Source of the DNA: Vibrio maerlii
Lineage (GTDB): Bacteria > Pseudomonadota > Gammaproteobacteria > Enterobacterales > Vibrionaceae
Length of the DNA: 64,000 nucleotides
Reading direction: 5' to 3'
NCBI RefSeq assembly: GCF_003415655.1
Contig: NZ_QRHC01000003.1
Coordinates: 249,526-313,525 of the forward strand
In this document: in pieces, positions 37,210 to 47,316 of the stretch
Position numbering within the stretch: the stretch's first letter is position 1
Layout of the letters: each line of letters opens with the position of its first letter
Notes under the pieces: model-generated
Seen by the model: only the letters and a program-made list of their open reading frames with translations
Database searches by the model: none
Told to the model about the DNA's origin: nothing
Program-made: the position numbers and the translations under genes

Positions 37210-38394
37210 TTATTCTTGAGTCCATTGGTAGTAAAGGCGCGTTTCTTGTTTAGCTTCTTCAACTTCTGGAGTGACCGCTTCGACCTCAACGGCCTGAACA
37301 ACGATTGATTCAGTGCCTTCGGCCTTAACTTGCTCAACTTCTTCACCCAAAGGTATTGCAGTCTCAACATTGGACTCATTCACTGCTTCAGGTAGCGCTT
37401 CCACCACTTCGACTTCCGCAAATGATGCGATGTTGCTGAGCTCTCGTTTGAAGCTTTCAACATCCGTTAGAAGCTTGATGCTAAAGACCATTTCCTCACC
37501 CTGCATTTGCATGATGTCTGCTGATGCTACGGTATTGAGGGCTTTTAAGCGATTCTCGACATTGAAAAAATCCGATGCTGAATCAACACCTTGAATGTGC
37601 AAGTAAACATTTTGATCTGTATCGCTACCAATCGTGAGGGCATGCTTACCTACATAATGAGCAGCAACCGCATCCACAACTTGCTTCATCTGAGCATCGT
37701 TATTACCCGACACTAAACCACTCAGAGGTCGCGCTGTTGAATCGGCCATTCGCTGCGGTGTTTGATCGTACAATGTCCAACGCGCTTGCTCACCTTGCTT
37801 ACGCACCAATAAAATCGCATCAACTGGATAACGCGCACTTGCTTGTGCAATAGGACCAGTAAAGCTACCCCACAGGTCAGCACTGTTAATGCCGGTCACA
37901 TCTTCAAAATCACCAACAGGTACCGTATAAGGAAGGCCACTCGAACGGGCATGAATCGAAAATGCATCCAGTGAAGCGTTTGAACCTGTTTCCCAAGCTA
38001 TTTCACGTTCAAAGCCCTTATCTTCAACAATCCACAGTAGAATGTTTTCACGATTCTCTGGCCAATAAGGTAATTGTGCCTGGCTCAACAGTGATTGAAT
38101 TTGTCTGCCATTAAATCTCATCACCAAGGTAGGCTGATCGTCGCTGCTACCGTAACTGATTTGTGAAAGGTATTGATCATTTTGACGGTAAGCTTTCTTA
38201 ATCACATCGTTACTAAGCACATCTTGTGATCCACTTGCTCGAACCAAGACTTGTTGCATCCCAGTAATGCGTGCATTTCGCTCTGCATTGTCTTCGTCAC
38301 CAATCACAACTTCAGCATCATAAAGCTCAACCGTCGTCATTGCGTGTACTGAGTAGCTACACAAACTAGCCAAGAATATAAGTAGAGAACGCAT
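37210..38394 (-). CDS. DUF2066 family protein, exported, function unknown
   Basis: The longest frame starts at 38487. The ATG at 38394, preceded by AGGATAATT and followed by a signal peptide (RSLLIFLASLCSYSVHA), is preferred and gives 394 residues. The N-terminal conserved region (VELYDAEVVIGDEDNAERNA) is the DUF2066 hallmark as I recall it. The C-terminal 70 or so residues are acidic and low complexity (many Glu/Val/Ala). It is a periplasmic protein of unknown role, conserved next to uraA-upp-purM in vibrios. It converges on flgN. Family naming is from memory, so moderate confidence. Confidence 0.75.
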   Translation of the reverse strand: MRSLLIFLASLCSYSVHAMTTVELYDAEVVIGDEDNAERNARITGMQQVLVRASGSQDVLSNDVIKKAYRQNDQYLSQISYGSSDDQPTLVMRFNGRQIQSLLSQAQLPYWPENRENILLWIVEDKGFEREIAWETGSNASLDAFSIHARSSGLPYTVPVGDFEDVTGINSADLWGSFTGPIAQASARYPVDAILLVRKQGEQARWTLYDQTPQRMADSTARPLSGLVSGNNDAQMKQVVDAVAAHYVGKHALTIGSDTDQNVYLHIQGVDSASDFFNVENRLKALNTVASADIMQMQGEEMVFSIKLLTDVESFKRELSNIASFAEVEVVEALPEAVNESNVETAIPLGEEVEQVKAEGTESIVVQAVEVEAVTPEVEEAKQETRLYYQWTQE

Positions 38395-38648
38395 AATTAT
38401 CCTAATAAATAAAAGCTTAGAAGGATGATAAGCAACTATCGAACAAGGGGCAAGGATTGCGCTAAAGGAATGACTAGCACAGGACATGTTTTCACAATCC
38501 TCTGATGAACAAATTAATCTGGTATGTGCACGGAATAGTAAGTCGGTGTGTCATTGTTTGATCTTATCCCAGATGTAATCGATTTCTTGATGCTACACTT
38601 TGCAACAATTTGACGATATTCAGCTCATTATTTAATCAAGGAGAATTT

Positions 38649-39893
38649 ATGAGACAGGTCCTGCAAGGAACCCAAATGCTATTCGTCGCATTTGGCGCAC
38701 TCGTGCTGGTTCCACTTTTAACAGGTCTAGACCCTAGTGTTGCGCTCTTCGGTGCAGGTGTCGGTACCCTCCTCTTTCAACTCGTTACCCGCCGTACAGT
38801 TCCCATTTTCTTAGCCTCCTCTTTCGCGTTTATCGCGCCAATCATGTTCGGTATTCAAACTTGGGGTATTCCAGCAACAATGGGTGGCTTAATGGCTGCT
38901 GGTTTTGTGTATGTTGCAATGGGTGCAGTAATTAAAGCAAAAGGCTTGGCTGTTATTCACCGTTTGCTACCTCCAGTTGTGGTTGGCCCAGTCATCATGG
39001 TGATTGGCTTAGGGTTAGCACCCGTTGCCGTAAACATGGCACTTGGCCGAGGTGGTGATGGCACACAGCTTGTGGATGCGAACGCTTCTTTGATCATCTC
39101 ATGTGTTTCGTTGCTCACAACCATTGCAATCACTGTAAAAGCAAAAGGGTTCCTAAAATTAATGCCGATTCTTGGTGGTATTGTTGTGGGTTACGCTCTG
39201 AGCTTGGTTTATGGCATCGTTGACTTTACTCCAGTAGCACAAGCAGCATGGTTTGCCCTACCTAACTTTGTTATGCCAGAGTTCAACATCAACGCGATTC
39301 TATTCATGATTCCGGTTGCAATCGCTCCTGCTGTCGAGCACGTCGGTGATATGTTGGCGATTTCCAACGTGACAGGTAAAGACTACCTCAAGAAGCCGGG
39401 GTTACATCGTACGATTACCGGTGACGGTGTGGCAACGATTGCTGCTTCAATGGTTGGTGCTCCACCAAATACCACCTACTCAGAGGTAACGGGAGCTGTA
39501 ATGCTTACTAAAGCATTTAACCCAGTCATTATGACTTGGGCAGCAATTTCAGCGATTGTTCTCGCGCTCGTAGGAAAACTGGGGGCAGTACTTCAAACCA
39601 TCCCAATGCCAGTAATGGGGGGGATTATGATCCTACTCTTTGGTTCAATCGCAACCGTAGGGCTCAACACGCTAATTAAAAACAAGGTTGACCTACACGA
39701 CTCACGCAATCTAGTGATCGTGGCGATTACACTTGTATTTGGTATTGGCGGTATGGCTTTCGGTATTGGTGAGTTCAGCCTTCAAGGCGTAAGCCTGTGT
39801 GGTATTGTGGCAATCTTACTTAACCTTATTCTTCCACGAGAGTTAGGGGAATCTAAAGTGGTCGATAACGCTCAAATCGAAACTGAGAAATAA
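38649..39893 (+). CDS. uraA: UraA, uracil:proton symporter
   Basis: UraA takes up uracil (NCS2 family). The ATG at 38649 sits behind an AAGGAG site and gives 414 residues; the longer frame to 38610 has no ribosome site. The protein is very hydrophobic with 12-14 membrane segments. It carries the family motif variant PAVEHVGD and the substrate-site NTTYSE near residue 290. It faces upp across a bidirectional terminator, so the uracil importer and salvage enzyme are convergent neighbours. Confidence 0.93.
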   Translation: MRQVLQGTQMLFVAFGALVLVPLLTGLDPSVALFGAGVGTLLFQLVTRRTVPIFLASSFAFIAPIMFGIQTWGIPATMGGLMAAGFVYVAMGAVIKAKGLAVIHRLLPPVVVGPVIMVIGLGLAPVAVNMALGRGGDGTQLVDANASLIISCVSLLTTIAITVKAKGFLKLMPILGGIVVGYALSLVYGIVDFTPVAQAAWFALPNFVMPEFNINAILFMIPVAIAPAVEHVGDMLAISNVTGKDYLKKPGLHRTITGDGVATIAASMVGAPPNTTYSEVTGAVMLTKAFNPVIMTWAAISAIVLALVGKLGAVLQTIPMPVMGGIMILLFGSIATVGLNTLIKNKVDLHDSRNLVIVAITLVFGIGGMAFGIGEFSLQGVSLCGIVAILLNLILPRELGESKVVDNAQIETEK

Positions 39894-39919
39894 ACAGCCC
39901 AATTTGATTCCGACTGCAA

Positions 39920-39954
39920 TAAAAAACGCTCGCCATATTGGCGAGCGTTTTTAT
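39920..39954. terminator. Bidirectional terminator between uraA and upp
   Basis: Stem AACGCTCGCC/GGCGAGCGTT with flanking A and T runs (hairpin 39925-39949). Confidence 0.93.
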
Positions 39955-39989
39955 TCTGTGTCGTCAGGACCCGGTAGCTATAACTAAAG

Positions 39990-40616
39990 TTACTTAGTAC
40001 CGAAGATCTTATCACCTGCATCACCAAGACCAGGAACGATGTAACCTTTGTCGTTTAGCTTCTCATCGATTGCAGCAGTGTACAGCTCAACATCTGGGTG
40101 TGCTTTTTCTAGAGCTTCAATACCTTCTGGAGCAGCTACAAGTACCAGCACTTTGAAGTGCTTACAGCCTTTCTCTTTCATTAGGTCGATTGTAGCAATC
40201 ATAGAACCACCAGTCGCAAGCATTGGATCAACCACTAGAGCAATACGCTCATCAATGTTTGATGCTAACTTATTGAAGTACGGTACTGGTTCTAGAGTTT
40301 CTTCATCACGGTAGATACCAACTACGCTGATACGAGCACTTGGGATATGCTCTAGAACACCATCCATCATACCCAGACCAGCACGTAGGATAGGAACAAC
40401 GGTTACTTTCTTACCTTTGATCTGATCCACTTCTACTGGACCGTTCCAACCATCAATGGTCACTTTTTCCAATTCAAAATCTGAAGTTGCTTCATAAGTA
40501 AGTAGGCTACCTACTTCTGTTGCAAGCTCACGAAAACGTTTAGTGCTGATATCGCCCTCACGCATCAAACCAACTTTGTGCTTAATAAGAGGGTGTTTCA
40601 CTTCAACAACTTTCAT
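39990..40616 (-). CDS. upp: Upp, uracil phosphoribosyltransferase
   Basis: Upp converts uracil and PRPP to UMP. The frame extends to 40709, but the ATG at 40616 gives the 208-residue family length starting [10 protein letters not shown]. The PRPP-binding loop [11 protein letters not shown] and the [11 protein letters not shown] segment are intact. It is divergent from purM, and a PurR-type box lies between them. Confidence 0.95.
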   Translation of the reverse strand: MKVVEVKHPLIKHKVGLMREGDISTKRFRELATEVGSLLTYEATSDFELEKVTIDGWNGPVEVDQIKGKKVTVVPILRAGLGMMDGVLEHIPSARISVVGIYRDEETLEPVPYFNKLASNIDERIALVVDPMLATGGSMIATIDLMKEKGCKHFKVLVLVAAPEGIEALEKAHPDVELYTAAIDEKLNDKGYIVPGLGDAGDKIFGTK

Positions 40617-40703
40617 GTCCATCTCCGGCAAATTTAAACAAACCTTGCAATTATACATACTTTTTATGGGTTTTTCAGGGGAAATTGACAGATAAAAAAA
40701 CTT

Positions 40704-40719
40704 ACGCAAACGTTTGCTC
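40704..40719. promoter_or_regulatory. PurR-type operator between upp and purM
   Basis: ACGCAAACGTTTGCTC matches the PurR consensus ACGCAAACGTTTGCGT at 14 of 16 positions. It lies 66-81 bases before the purM start codon and 88 bases before upp. It most likely represses purMN; an effect on upp is possible. Confidence 0.85.
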
Positions 40720-40784
40720 TAAAATAGTAAGCCCTGTTAGAATAGCGCCGTTTTCACATCCAACTTAAGACCGAGGACTACCCC

Positions 40785-41825
40785 GTGAGCGGAAACAACT
40801 CTTCTCTAAGCTACAAAGACGCTGGTGTTGATATTGATGCAGGTAACGCACTAGTAGACCGTATTAAAGGTGCAGTAAAACGCACTCGTCGCCCTGAAGT
40901 TATGGGTGGTATTGGTGGCTTTGGTGCCCTTTGTGAACTTCCAACGAAATATAAAGAGCCGGTACTGGTATCAGGTACTGACGGCGTAGGTACTAAGCTT
41001 CGCCTTGCTTTGGATATGAAAAAGCACGACACCATTGGTATCGACCTAGTAGCAATGTGTGTCAATGACCTGATCGTACAAGGTGCAGAACCACTATTCT
41101 TCCTAGATTACTATGCAACGGGCAAACTAGACGTTGATACAGCTGCAGACGTTGTATCGGGTATCGCTGAAGGCTGTGTTCAATCTGGCTGTGCTCTGAT
41201 TGGTGGTGAAACAGCAGAAATGCCTGGTATGTACGAAGGCGAAGATTACGACGTAGCTGGTTTCTGTGTTGGTGTTGTAGAAAAAGCAAACATCATCGAC
41301 GGTACTAAAGTAGCGGCAGGCGACGCACTAATCGCTGTAGGTTCAAGTGGCCCACACTCAAACGGTTACTCTCTGATCCGCAAAGTACTTGAAGTATCTG
41401 GTGCGGATAAGAGCGAAGTTCTAGAAGGTCGTACTATCGGTGAACACCTACTTGAACCAACAAAGATTTACATCAAATCAGCACTTAAGATGATTGAAGC
41501 GCATGACATCCATGCTATCTCTCACATCACAGGTGGTGGTTTCTGGGAAAACATTCCTCGCGTACTTCCAGAGGGCACTAAAGCCGTTATCGATGGTAAG
41601 AGCTGGGAATGGCCTGCAATCTTCAACTGGCTACAAGAAAAAGGTAACGTTGAGACATTCGAAATGTACCGTACCTTTAACTGTGGTGTAGGCCTTGTGG
41701 TTGCACTTCCAAAAGATCAAGCTGAAGCAGCGGTTGAGTTGCTAAAAGCAGAAGGCGAGAACGCTTGGGTTATTGGTGAAATTGCTAATGCTGAAGCGGG
41801 CGAAGAGCAAGTTGAAATCAACTAA
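40785..41825 (+). CDS. purM: PurM, AIR synthetase
   Basis: PurM closes the imidazole ring in purine synthesis (FGAM to AIR). The 346-residue protein uses a GTG start with a GAGGA ribosome site. The conserved [10 protein letters not shown] and [11 protein letters not shown] motifs are present. purN follows at 42005 with a gap of about 180 bases, and a hairpin lies in that gap. Confidence 0.96.
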   Translation: MSGNNSSLSYKDAGVDIDAGNALVDRIKGAVKRTRRPEVMGGIGGFGALCELPTKYKEPVLVSGTDGVGTKLRLALDMKKHDTIGIDLVAMCVNDLIVQGAEPLFFLDYYATGKLDVDTAADVVSGIAEGCVQSGCALIGGETAEMPGMYEGEDYDVAGFCVGVVEKANIIDGTKVAAGDALIAVGSSGPHSNGYSLIRKVLEVSGADKSEVLEGRTIGEHLLEPTKIYIKSALKMIEAHDIHAISHITGGGFWENIPRVLPEGTKAVIDGKSWEWPAIFNWLQEKGNVETFEMYRTFNCGVGLVVALPKDQAEAAVELLKAEGENAWVIGEIANAEAGEEQVEIN

Positions 41826-41865
41826 TCGCTATCACAGCTAACATATAGGTCAACTGACCTGCTTT

Positions 41866-41890
41866 GAATGAGGACCTAGTGTCCTCATTC
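41866..41890 (+). other. Hairpin between purM and purN
   Basis: Inverted repeat GAATGAGGAC/GTCCTCATTC with a 5-base loop. It lacks a clear T run, so it is more likely a processing or stability element than a strong terminator. Confidence 0.6.
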
Positions 41891-42004
41891 TGCTATCTGG
41901 CTCCTAGAAAACCTTATATTTCGTAAGTAAATTATAGTTCGCAGGCAGGCTACAGTTCTTGCCTACAACATGAATCGCTCCACCGACGTAAACGGATTCA
42001 CCTC

Positions 42005-42643
42005 ATGAAAAATATCGTAGTATTAATCTCAGGTAATGGCAGTAACCTTCAAGCAATCATTGATGCCTGTGGTGACTCTGTACCAAACGCGAAAATCAGT
42101 GCTGTTTTTTCAAATAAGCAACAGGCTTATGGCTTAACTCGCGCTCAAGATGCACAGATCTCTGGGTACTTTGTTGACCCTAAGCAATTTAACTCTCGCG
42201 AAGACTTTGACCAGGAGCTAATGAAGCAGATCGACCAGCACCAGCCGGACCTAATTGTACTTGCTGGCTACATGCGCATTCTAAGTAATAACTTCGTCCG
42301 TCATTATCTCGGCCGCATGATTAACATCCACCCTTCTCTATTGCCAAAGTACCCTGGTTTGGATACACACCAAAAAGCGATCGATGCCGGTGACGAAGAG
42401 CACGGCACCAGCGTCCACTTTGTAACAGAAGAGCTCGATGGCGGCCCGGTCATTCTTCAAGCAAAGGTACCGGTGTTTGAAGAAGACGATGCGCAAACAT
42501 TAACGGCGCGCGTGCAGACTCAAGAGCATAAGATTTACCCGCTAGTGGTGAAGTGGTTTGTGCAAGATAGACTGTCGATGCAAGGCAACCACGCTTATCT
42601 TGATGGGAATAAGCTCGGCGAAGCAGGATACGCAGAGAGCTAG
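42005..42643 (+). CDS. purN: PurN, GAR transformylase
   Basis: PurN transfers a formyl group from 10-formyl-THF to GAR. The 212-residue protein has the ISGNGSNLQAI phosphate-binding loop near the start and the catalytic Asn-His segment in INIHPSLLPKYPG, with the aspartate after GDEEHGTSVHFV. The stop codon (42641-42643) lies in the second-to-first junction of a 9-copy 8-bp tandem repeat, so the last two codons (Glu-Ser) are repeat-derived. Confidence 0.96.
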   Translation: MKNIVVLISGNGSNLQAIIDACGDSVPNAKISAVFSNKQQAYGLTRAQDAQISGYFVDPKQFNSREDFDQELMKQIDQHQPDLIVLAGYMRILSNNFVRHYLGRMINIHPSLLPKYPGLDTHQKAIDAGDEEHGTSVHFVTEELDGGPVILQAKVPVFEEDDAQTLTARVQTQEHKIYPLVVKWFVQDRLSMQGNHAYLDGNKLGEAGYAES

Positions 42644-42706
42644 AGAGCTAGAGAGCTAGAGAGCTAGAGAGCTAGAGAGCTAGAGAGCTAGAGAGCTAGA
42701 GAGCTA
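42635..42706. repeat. Nine tandem copies of GAGAGCTA over the purN stop codon
   Basis: The 72-base run from 42635 to 42706 is nine exact copies of the 8-mer GAGAGCTA. The first copy encodes the last codons of purN and its TAG; the rest lie in the 3' untranslated region, just before the terminator. Copy changes would not alter PurN, since the stop is already in the first unit boundary. Confidence 0.98.
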
Positions 42707-42720
42707 AGAATAGATTAGTG

Positions 42721-42750
42721 AAAAGCAGAGTCAACCTGGCTCTGCTTTTT
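42721..42750. terminator. Bidirectional terminator after purN / class II amidotransferase
   Basis: Ten-base stem AAAAGCAGAG/CTCTGCTTTT with a nine-base loop, flanked by A and T runs on either side. It serves purN and the converging gene at 42760. Confidence 0.93.
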
Positions 42751-42759
42751 TGACGGGTA

Positions 42760-43605
42760 CTATTCTAATGGCTCAGTTGGTGCTTGGCTGGCGACTTTCG
42801 CTGGAGCAAAGTCAATGTCTGTTAACTCATCAGCATTGCCATCAATCAACTCACCGAAATGGAACAATGCAAACTCACCAGGCTTCATTCGGCCCCATGT
42901 TTCGTTATCAGTCAAAGGCTGCGTTGCAATCACAGACACAACGTCATTGGGCGTGGTCTCTTCTTGGAAGTTAATTTCAACGTCTTCGTCAATCAGGCTC
43001 GCCTTACCAAAAGGCGCTCGACGCGTGATCCAATAAAGATGGTTGGTACAGTAGGTCATGACATACTCACCATCACTCAGCAGCATGTTAAACACACCCA
43101 TCTCTTTTAACTGATCACAACATTCAGCGACGAATCGGAACATACCAGCAAGGTCCTGAGGCGGTTCAGGATAGCGGTCTTCAAGTTGCTTAAGAAGCCA
43201 ACAGAATGAGATTTCACTGTCGGTCTGGCCAACTGGACGATGACGGCCAGTGTCTAAGTCTTGATAACCGGTCAGTTGCCCGTTATGTGCAAAGGTCCAG
43301 TAACGTCCCCATAACTCTCGAGTAAATGGATGCGTATTTTCGAGGTTCACCCCACCACGGTTAGCTTGTCTGATATGACTGACCACCGCACAACTTTTGA
43401 TCGGATAGTTTTGAACCAGCTCAGCTATTTTTGATTCACTGCTCGGCTTAGGGTCTTTAAACGTACGAAAGCCCTTCCCTTCATAAAAGGTAATCCCCCA
43501 GCCATCACGGTGTGGCCCAGTATTGCCCCCACGCTGCATTAGACCGGTAAAACTAAAACAAATGTCTGTTGGGACATTTGCACTCATACCAAGCAATTCA
43601 CACAC
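42760..43605 (-). CDS. Class II glutamine amidotransferase (YafJ family)
   Basis: The 281-residue protein has Cys2 as expected for an N-terminal nucleophile amidotransferase (MCELLGM), and conserved HRDGWGI, SHIRQANRG and FAHNGQL motifs. It resembles the E. coli YafJ family, whose physiological substrate is not established. It faces purN and is followed upstream by gmhA. Function beyond glutamine hydrolysis cannot be said from the sequence. Confidence 0.88.
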   Translation of the reverse strand: MCELLGMSANVPTDICFSFTGLMQRGGNTGPHRDGWGITFYEGKGFRTFKDPKPSSESKIAELVQNYPIKSCAVVSHIRQANRGGVNLENTHPFTRELWGRYWTFAHNGQLTGYQDLDTGRHRPVGQTDSEISFCWLLKQLEDRYPEPPQDLAGMFRFVAECCDQLKEMGVFNMLLSDGEYVMTYCTNHLYWITRRAPFGKASLIDEDVEINFQEETTPNDVVSVIATQPLTDNETWGRMKPGEFALFHFGELIDGNADELTDIDFAPAKVASQAPTEPLE

Positions 43606-43645
43606 GGTTTAACTTACTCCTTAACGTAAACCATTTTATTCGTTT

Positions 43646-43667
43646 GAAGGCGCAATATTACGCCTTC
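43646..43667 (-). terminator. Possible terminator after gmhA
   Basis: Stem GAAGGCG/CGCCTTC with an 8-base loop lies 26 bases after the gmhA stop. Following bases on the minus strand are A-rich, not T-rich, so it is a weak candidate. Confidence 0.4.
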
Positions 43668-43692
43668 GGACCAGTAAGCTTATCGCTCCTGA

Positions 43693-44268
43693 TTATTCCA
43701 TCTCTTTCTCAACTAGCTGAATGATGATATGGATGATCTTAATATGGATTTCTTGAATGCGGTCTGCATAACCAAAGTGAGGAACACGAATCTCGATATC
43801 AGCACAGCCAGCCATCTTACCGCCATCTTTACCTGTCAGCGCGATAGTTTTCATACCTTTCGCTTGTGCAGCTTCAATCGCTTTCAAGATGTTGCCTGAG
43901 TTGCCAGAAGTAGACAGACCGAACAGTACATCACCTTTACGACCTACTGCCTCTACGTAGCGAGAGAACACAAAATCATAGCCGAAATCGTTACTCACAC
44001 ACGACAGATGGCTTGGATCAGAGATCGCGATACCAGCATATCCAGGGCGATTTTCACGGTAACGACCTGTTAACTCTTCAGCGAAATGCATCGCGTCACA
44101 GTGAGAACCACCATTACCACAAGACAAAACTTTGCCCTCTTGTTTAAAAGAATCTGCAATCAACTTCGCTGCCGCTTCGATCTGCGCAATATTGTGGTCA
44201 TCATTTAGGAACTTGTTGAGTACATCAGCAGCTTCCGTTAGTTCACTCTTAATAAGGTCTTGATACAT
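43693..44268 (-). CDS. gmhA: GmhA, sedoheptulose 7-phosphate isomerase
   Basis: GmhA makes the first step toward ADP-heptose for the LPS inner core. The open frame reaches 44376; the ATG at 44268, behind a GAGA element, gives 191 residues starting [10 protein letters not shown], matching family length. SIS-domain motifs are present ([20 protein letters not shown] and STSGNSGN). The neighbour upstream is the divergent fadE; the pair is conserved in vibrios. Confidence 0.93.
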   Translation of the reverse strand: MYQDLIKSELTEAADVLNKFLNDDHNIAQIEAAAKLIADSFKQEGKVLSCGNGGSHCDAMHFAEELTGRYRENRPGYAGIAISDPSHLSCVSNDFGYDFVFSRYVEAVGRKGDVLFGLSTSGNSGNILKAIEAAQAKGMKTIALTGKDGGKMAGCADIEIRVPHFGYADRIQEIHIKIIHIIIQLVEKEME

Positions 44269-44500
44269 ATCTTTATCTCTTGTTGAGGCCGCGCTGATTC
44301 TGATGGCACTGCCAGTTTTCACGTTATGCTTTGAGTTTACCCATATTCTGTTTTGGGTGTCGATAGTTAAGCTCAAACTATATGGATTTTAGTTCGATAC
44401 AGCATACCTAACATCTTTAATTGGTGATATTTCATCCAAGTATTCTGATTTCAACTTGAAGTAATAACTCTACTCAGATCACCGAATTCACATTGTGAAA

Positions 44501-44530
44501 TTTACATTTTTTTAACACCCTGGTTATAAT
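44501..44530 (+). promoter_or_regulatory. Sigma-70-type promoter of fadE
   Basis: TTTACA (44501-44506) and TATAAT (44525-44530), spaced by 18 bases, 70 bases before the fadE ATG. The rest of the 332-base gap between gmhA and fadE (44269-44600) holds the FadR-type box; I see nothing else in it. Confidence 0.7.
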
Positions 44531-44532
44531 TT

Positions 44533-44549
44533 AACTGGTTAGACCTCTT
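44533..44549 (+). promoter_or_regulatory. FadR-type operator at fadE
   Basis: AACTGGTTAGACCTCTT matches the FadR consensus (AACTGGTCNGACNNGTT) at all but two of its fixed positions. It lies just downstream of the -10 element, as expected for repression by FadR in the absence of long-chain acyl-CoA. Confidence 0.82.
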
Positions 44550-44600
44550 ACCAACGTATAAACCTATAACTATAAATAGGTCGCAAAAGGAAATAGAACT

Positions 44601-47048
44601 ATGGACATCATTTTTTCGCTGGTCGCATACTTTGGGTTAATCGCGGCCTGCTTGTACCATCGAGTAAGGCTATGGAACACGGTTGCTATGCTCACAACAC
44701 TACTCGCTGCTCTTACACTATTCGGTAGCTCAGGTATTACGGCTTGGTTGGTACATGGGCTTGCCATTACCTTGTTGTGTATTCCGCACATCCGACAAAC
44801 CCTTTTAACTCAGAAAGCTTTTACAGGGTTCCGAAAAGTTCTGCCACCTATGTCGCAAACAGAAAAAGAGGCACTGGAGGCTGGTACAGTATGGTGGGAA
44901 GCAGAGCTGTTCAAAGGCAAACCTGAGTGGGAAAACCTACACGCAATTCGTAAACCGACGCTCAGTGCCGAAGAACAGGCCTTTATCGACGGGCCTGTCC
45001 ACCATGTATGCGGCATGGTAAATGATTTCCAAGCAACTCATGAACTCGCCGACCTACCACCAGAGGTTTGGCAATACCTAAAAGATCACAAATTCTTCGC
45101 TATGATCATTAAGAAAAAGTATGGCGGCCTAGAATTCTCTGCCTATGCGCAATCCGTTGTTCTACAAAAACTAACCGGCGTATCTGCACTGCTTTCGTCC
45201 ACTGTGGGGGTACCGAACTCACTTGGCCCAGGTGAACTTCTTCAGCATTACGGCACACCTGAACAACAAGATTACTATCTACCTCGTTTAGCCGAAGGTA
45301 AGGAAATACCTTGTTTCGCATTAACAAGCCCAGAGGCTGGCTCAGATGCAGGCTCTATCCCGGATTACGGTGTAGTTTGCAAGGGCGAATGGGAAGGTAA
45401 AGAAGTACTAGGGATGCGAATTACCTGGAACAAACGCTACATCACCCTTGCCCCAGTGGCGACAGTACTTGGTCTTGCATTCAAACTGCGCGATCCGGAA
45501 GGTCTACTAGGGGATAAGGAAGAGCTTGGCATCACCTGTGCCCTTATTCCAACTCACCTACCCGGTGTAGAGATCGGTAACCGCCATTTCCCACTCAACG
45601 TTCCGTTCCAAAATGGTCCAACACGAGCAAAAGATTTGTTTGTGCCTATCGACTTCATTATCGGTGGACAGAAAATGGCTGGGCAGGGTTGGCGCATGCT
45701 TGTTGAGTGTCTTTCTGTTGGACGAGGCATCACCTTACCATCTAACTCAACAGGTGGACTAAAAACTGCTGCTCTGGCAACAGGGGCATACGCTCGTATT
45801 CGTCGCCAGTTCAAACAGCCAATTGGCCATATGGAAGGGATCGAAGAACCTCTCGCTCGTATTGGCGGTAATGCCTACGTCATGGATGCTGCGAGTGCCC
45901 TGACCGTTACAGGTATCGACCTTGGTGAAAAACCATCGGTTATCTCTGCCATTGTTAAATATCACTGTACTCACCGAAGTCAACGCGGCGTGATTGATGC
46001 AATGGATATCGTTGGCGGTAAAGGCATCTGTCTGGGTCCTTCGAACTTCTTGGCTCGTGGATACCAAGGCTCACCCATTGCGATTACCGTAGAAGGAGCC
46101 AACATACTTACCCGTTCAATGATCATCTATGGTCAGGGAGCAATTCGCTGTCACCCATACGTACTAAAAGAGATGGCGGCGGCTCACAATGAAAACCAAA
46201 GCGAAGGGTTGGAACAATTTGACCAAGCTCTGTCTGGCCACATTGGTTTCACACTAAGTAATCTAGTTCGCAGTATCTGGTTTGGCCTAACTGACGGACG
46301 AGGTTGCCAAGCTCCAACGAAAGACGCGACGCGTCGTTACTATCAAAAGCTCAATCGCTACAGTGCCAATCTGGCATTGCTGTCTGATATTTCAATGGCG
46401 ATATTAGGTGGCTCACTCAAACGTAAAGAACGTTTATCTGCTCGACTAGGTGACATTTTGAGTCAGCTTTACTTGAGTTCGGCGACGCTAAAACGTTATA
46501 ACGATGATGGTCGTCAGATTGAAGATTTACCGTTGGTTCATTGGGGAATGCAAGACAGTATCAAACAGACTGAGGTTGCGATTGACGAGTTTCTAGCCAA
46601 CTTCCCAATCCCTGCGCTAGGTAAAGTGTTAAGAGTCTTGTTGATGCCATTTGGTCGTATCAACACAGCACCAAGCGACAAACTGGATAGCCAAGTAGCA
46701 CAGATACTCCAATCTCCTAATGCAACGCGTACACGCTTGGGTCAACATCAGTATCTCGAACCATCAGAGCACAACCCTGTTGGTTTGATTGAGCAGGCAC
46801 TGCACACAATTTTGAGTGTTGAGCCCCTGTTCAACAAGGTATGTCAATCACTAGGTCAAAAGCGTCCGTTCACTAATCTAGATAAGGTAGCTCAGCTTGG
46901 TCTAGATGAAGGCATTCTCACAGTCGATGAAGCCAAACAACTGATTGAAGCAGAAAAACAACGACTTTATACCATCAATGTTGATGACTTTGATCCACAA
47001 GTACTTGCAGCGAAGAAAACACTCCCTGTAATGGATAACGTCGCATAA
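44601..47048 (+). CDS. fadE: FadE, acyl-CoA dehydrogenase
   Basis: FadE catalyses the first oxidation step of fatty-acid beta-oxidation. The 815-residue protein is of the large, membrane-associated gammaproteobacterial type: two or three hydrophobic segments in the first 70 residues, then the acyl-CoA dehydrogenase core ([44 protein letters not shown]). It has a good ribosome site (AAAGGAAA) and a FadR-like operator, and is followed by a strong terminator. Confidence 0.96.
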   Translation: MDIIFSLVAYFGLIAACLYHRVRLWNTVAMLTTLLAALTLFGSSGITAWLVHGLAITLLCIPHIRQTLLTQKAFTGFRKVLPPMSQTEKEALEAGTVWWEAELFKGKPEWENLHAIRKPTLSAEEQAFIDGPVHHVCGMVNDFQATHELADLPPEVWQYLKDHKFFAMIIKKKYGGLEFSAYAQSVVLQKLTGVSALLSSTVGVPNSLGPGELLQHYGTPEQQDYYLPRLAEGKEIPCFALTSPEAGSDAGSIPDYGVVCKGEWEGKEVLGMRITWNKRYITLAPVATVLGLAFKLRDPEGLLGDKEELGITCALIPTHLPGVEIGNRHFPLNVPFQNGPTRAKDLFVPIDFIIGGQKMAGQGWRMLVECLSVGRGITLPSNSTGGLKTAALATGAYARIRRQFKQPIGHMEGIEEPLARIGGNAYVMDAASALTVTGIDLGEKPSVISAIVKYHCTHRSQRGVIDAMDIVGGKGICLGPSNFLARGYQGSPIAITVEGANILTRSMIIYGQGAIRCHPYVLKEMAAAHNENQSEGLEQFDQALSGHIGFTLSNLVRSIWFGLTDGRGCQAPTKDATRRYYQKLNRYSANLALLSDISMAILGGSLKRKERLSARLGDILSQLYLSSATLKRYNDDGRQIEDLPLVHWGMQDSIKQTEVAIDEFLANFPIPALGKVLRVLLMPFGRINTAPSDKLDSQVAQILQSPNATRTRLGQHQYLEPSEHNPVGLIEQALHTILSVEPLFNKVCQSLGQKRPFTNLDKVAQLGLDEGILTVDEAKQLIEAEKQRLYTINVDDFDPQVLAAKKTLPVMDNVA

Positions 47049-47077
47049 AAATCATTGATGAAGAGCTGAAATATCAT

Positions 47078-47106
47078 AGGGATGGCTTAAGCCATCCCTC
47101 TTTTTT
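47078..47106 (+). terminator. Terminator after fadE
   Basis: Stem AGGGATGGCTT/AAGCCATCCCT (47078-47099) followed by a run of T. Confidence 0.95.
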
Positions 47107-47316
47107 GTCTCAACGCTACTTAACCTCAGCTCGGTATAAGAAAGTCTAAAAAGCTAATATTTTCATAAGCATAGTTTAACCCATCAGTCAGTGCAGTTAA
47201 TTAAGATGCAAAACAAGGCAAAGTCACAAGTCAACAGCTTGCCTATTGTGTTGATTTTAAAGAAGTTAGTCACTTAAGAAGCTGTGCTGAATGGCTTCAA
47301 TTATCCCGAGCTGAGC

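Noticed and set aside
42635..42706. 8-bp repeats as a replication-origin iteron array or CRISPR
   Set aside because: The repeats have no spacers, no Cas or Rep gene is near, and the unit is too short and strictly tandem.
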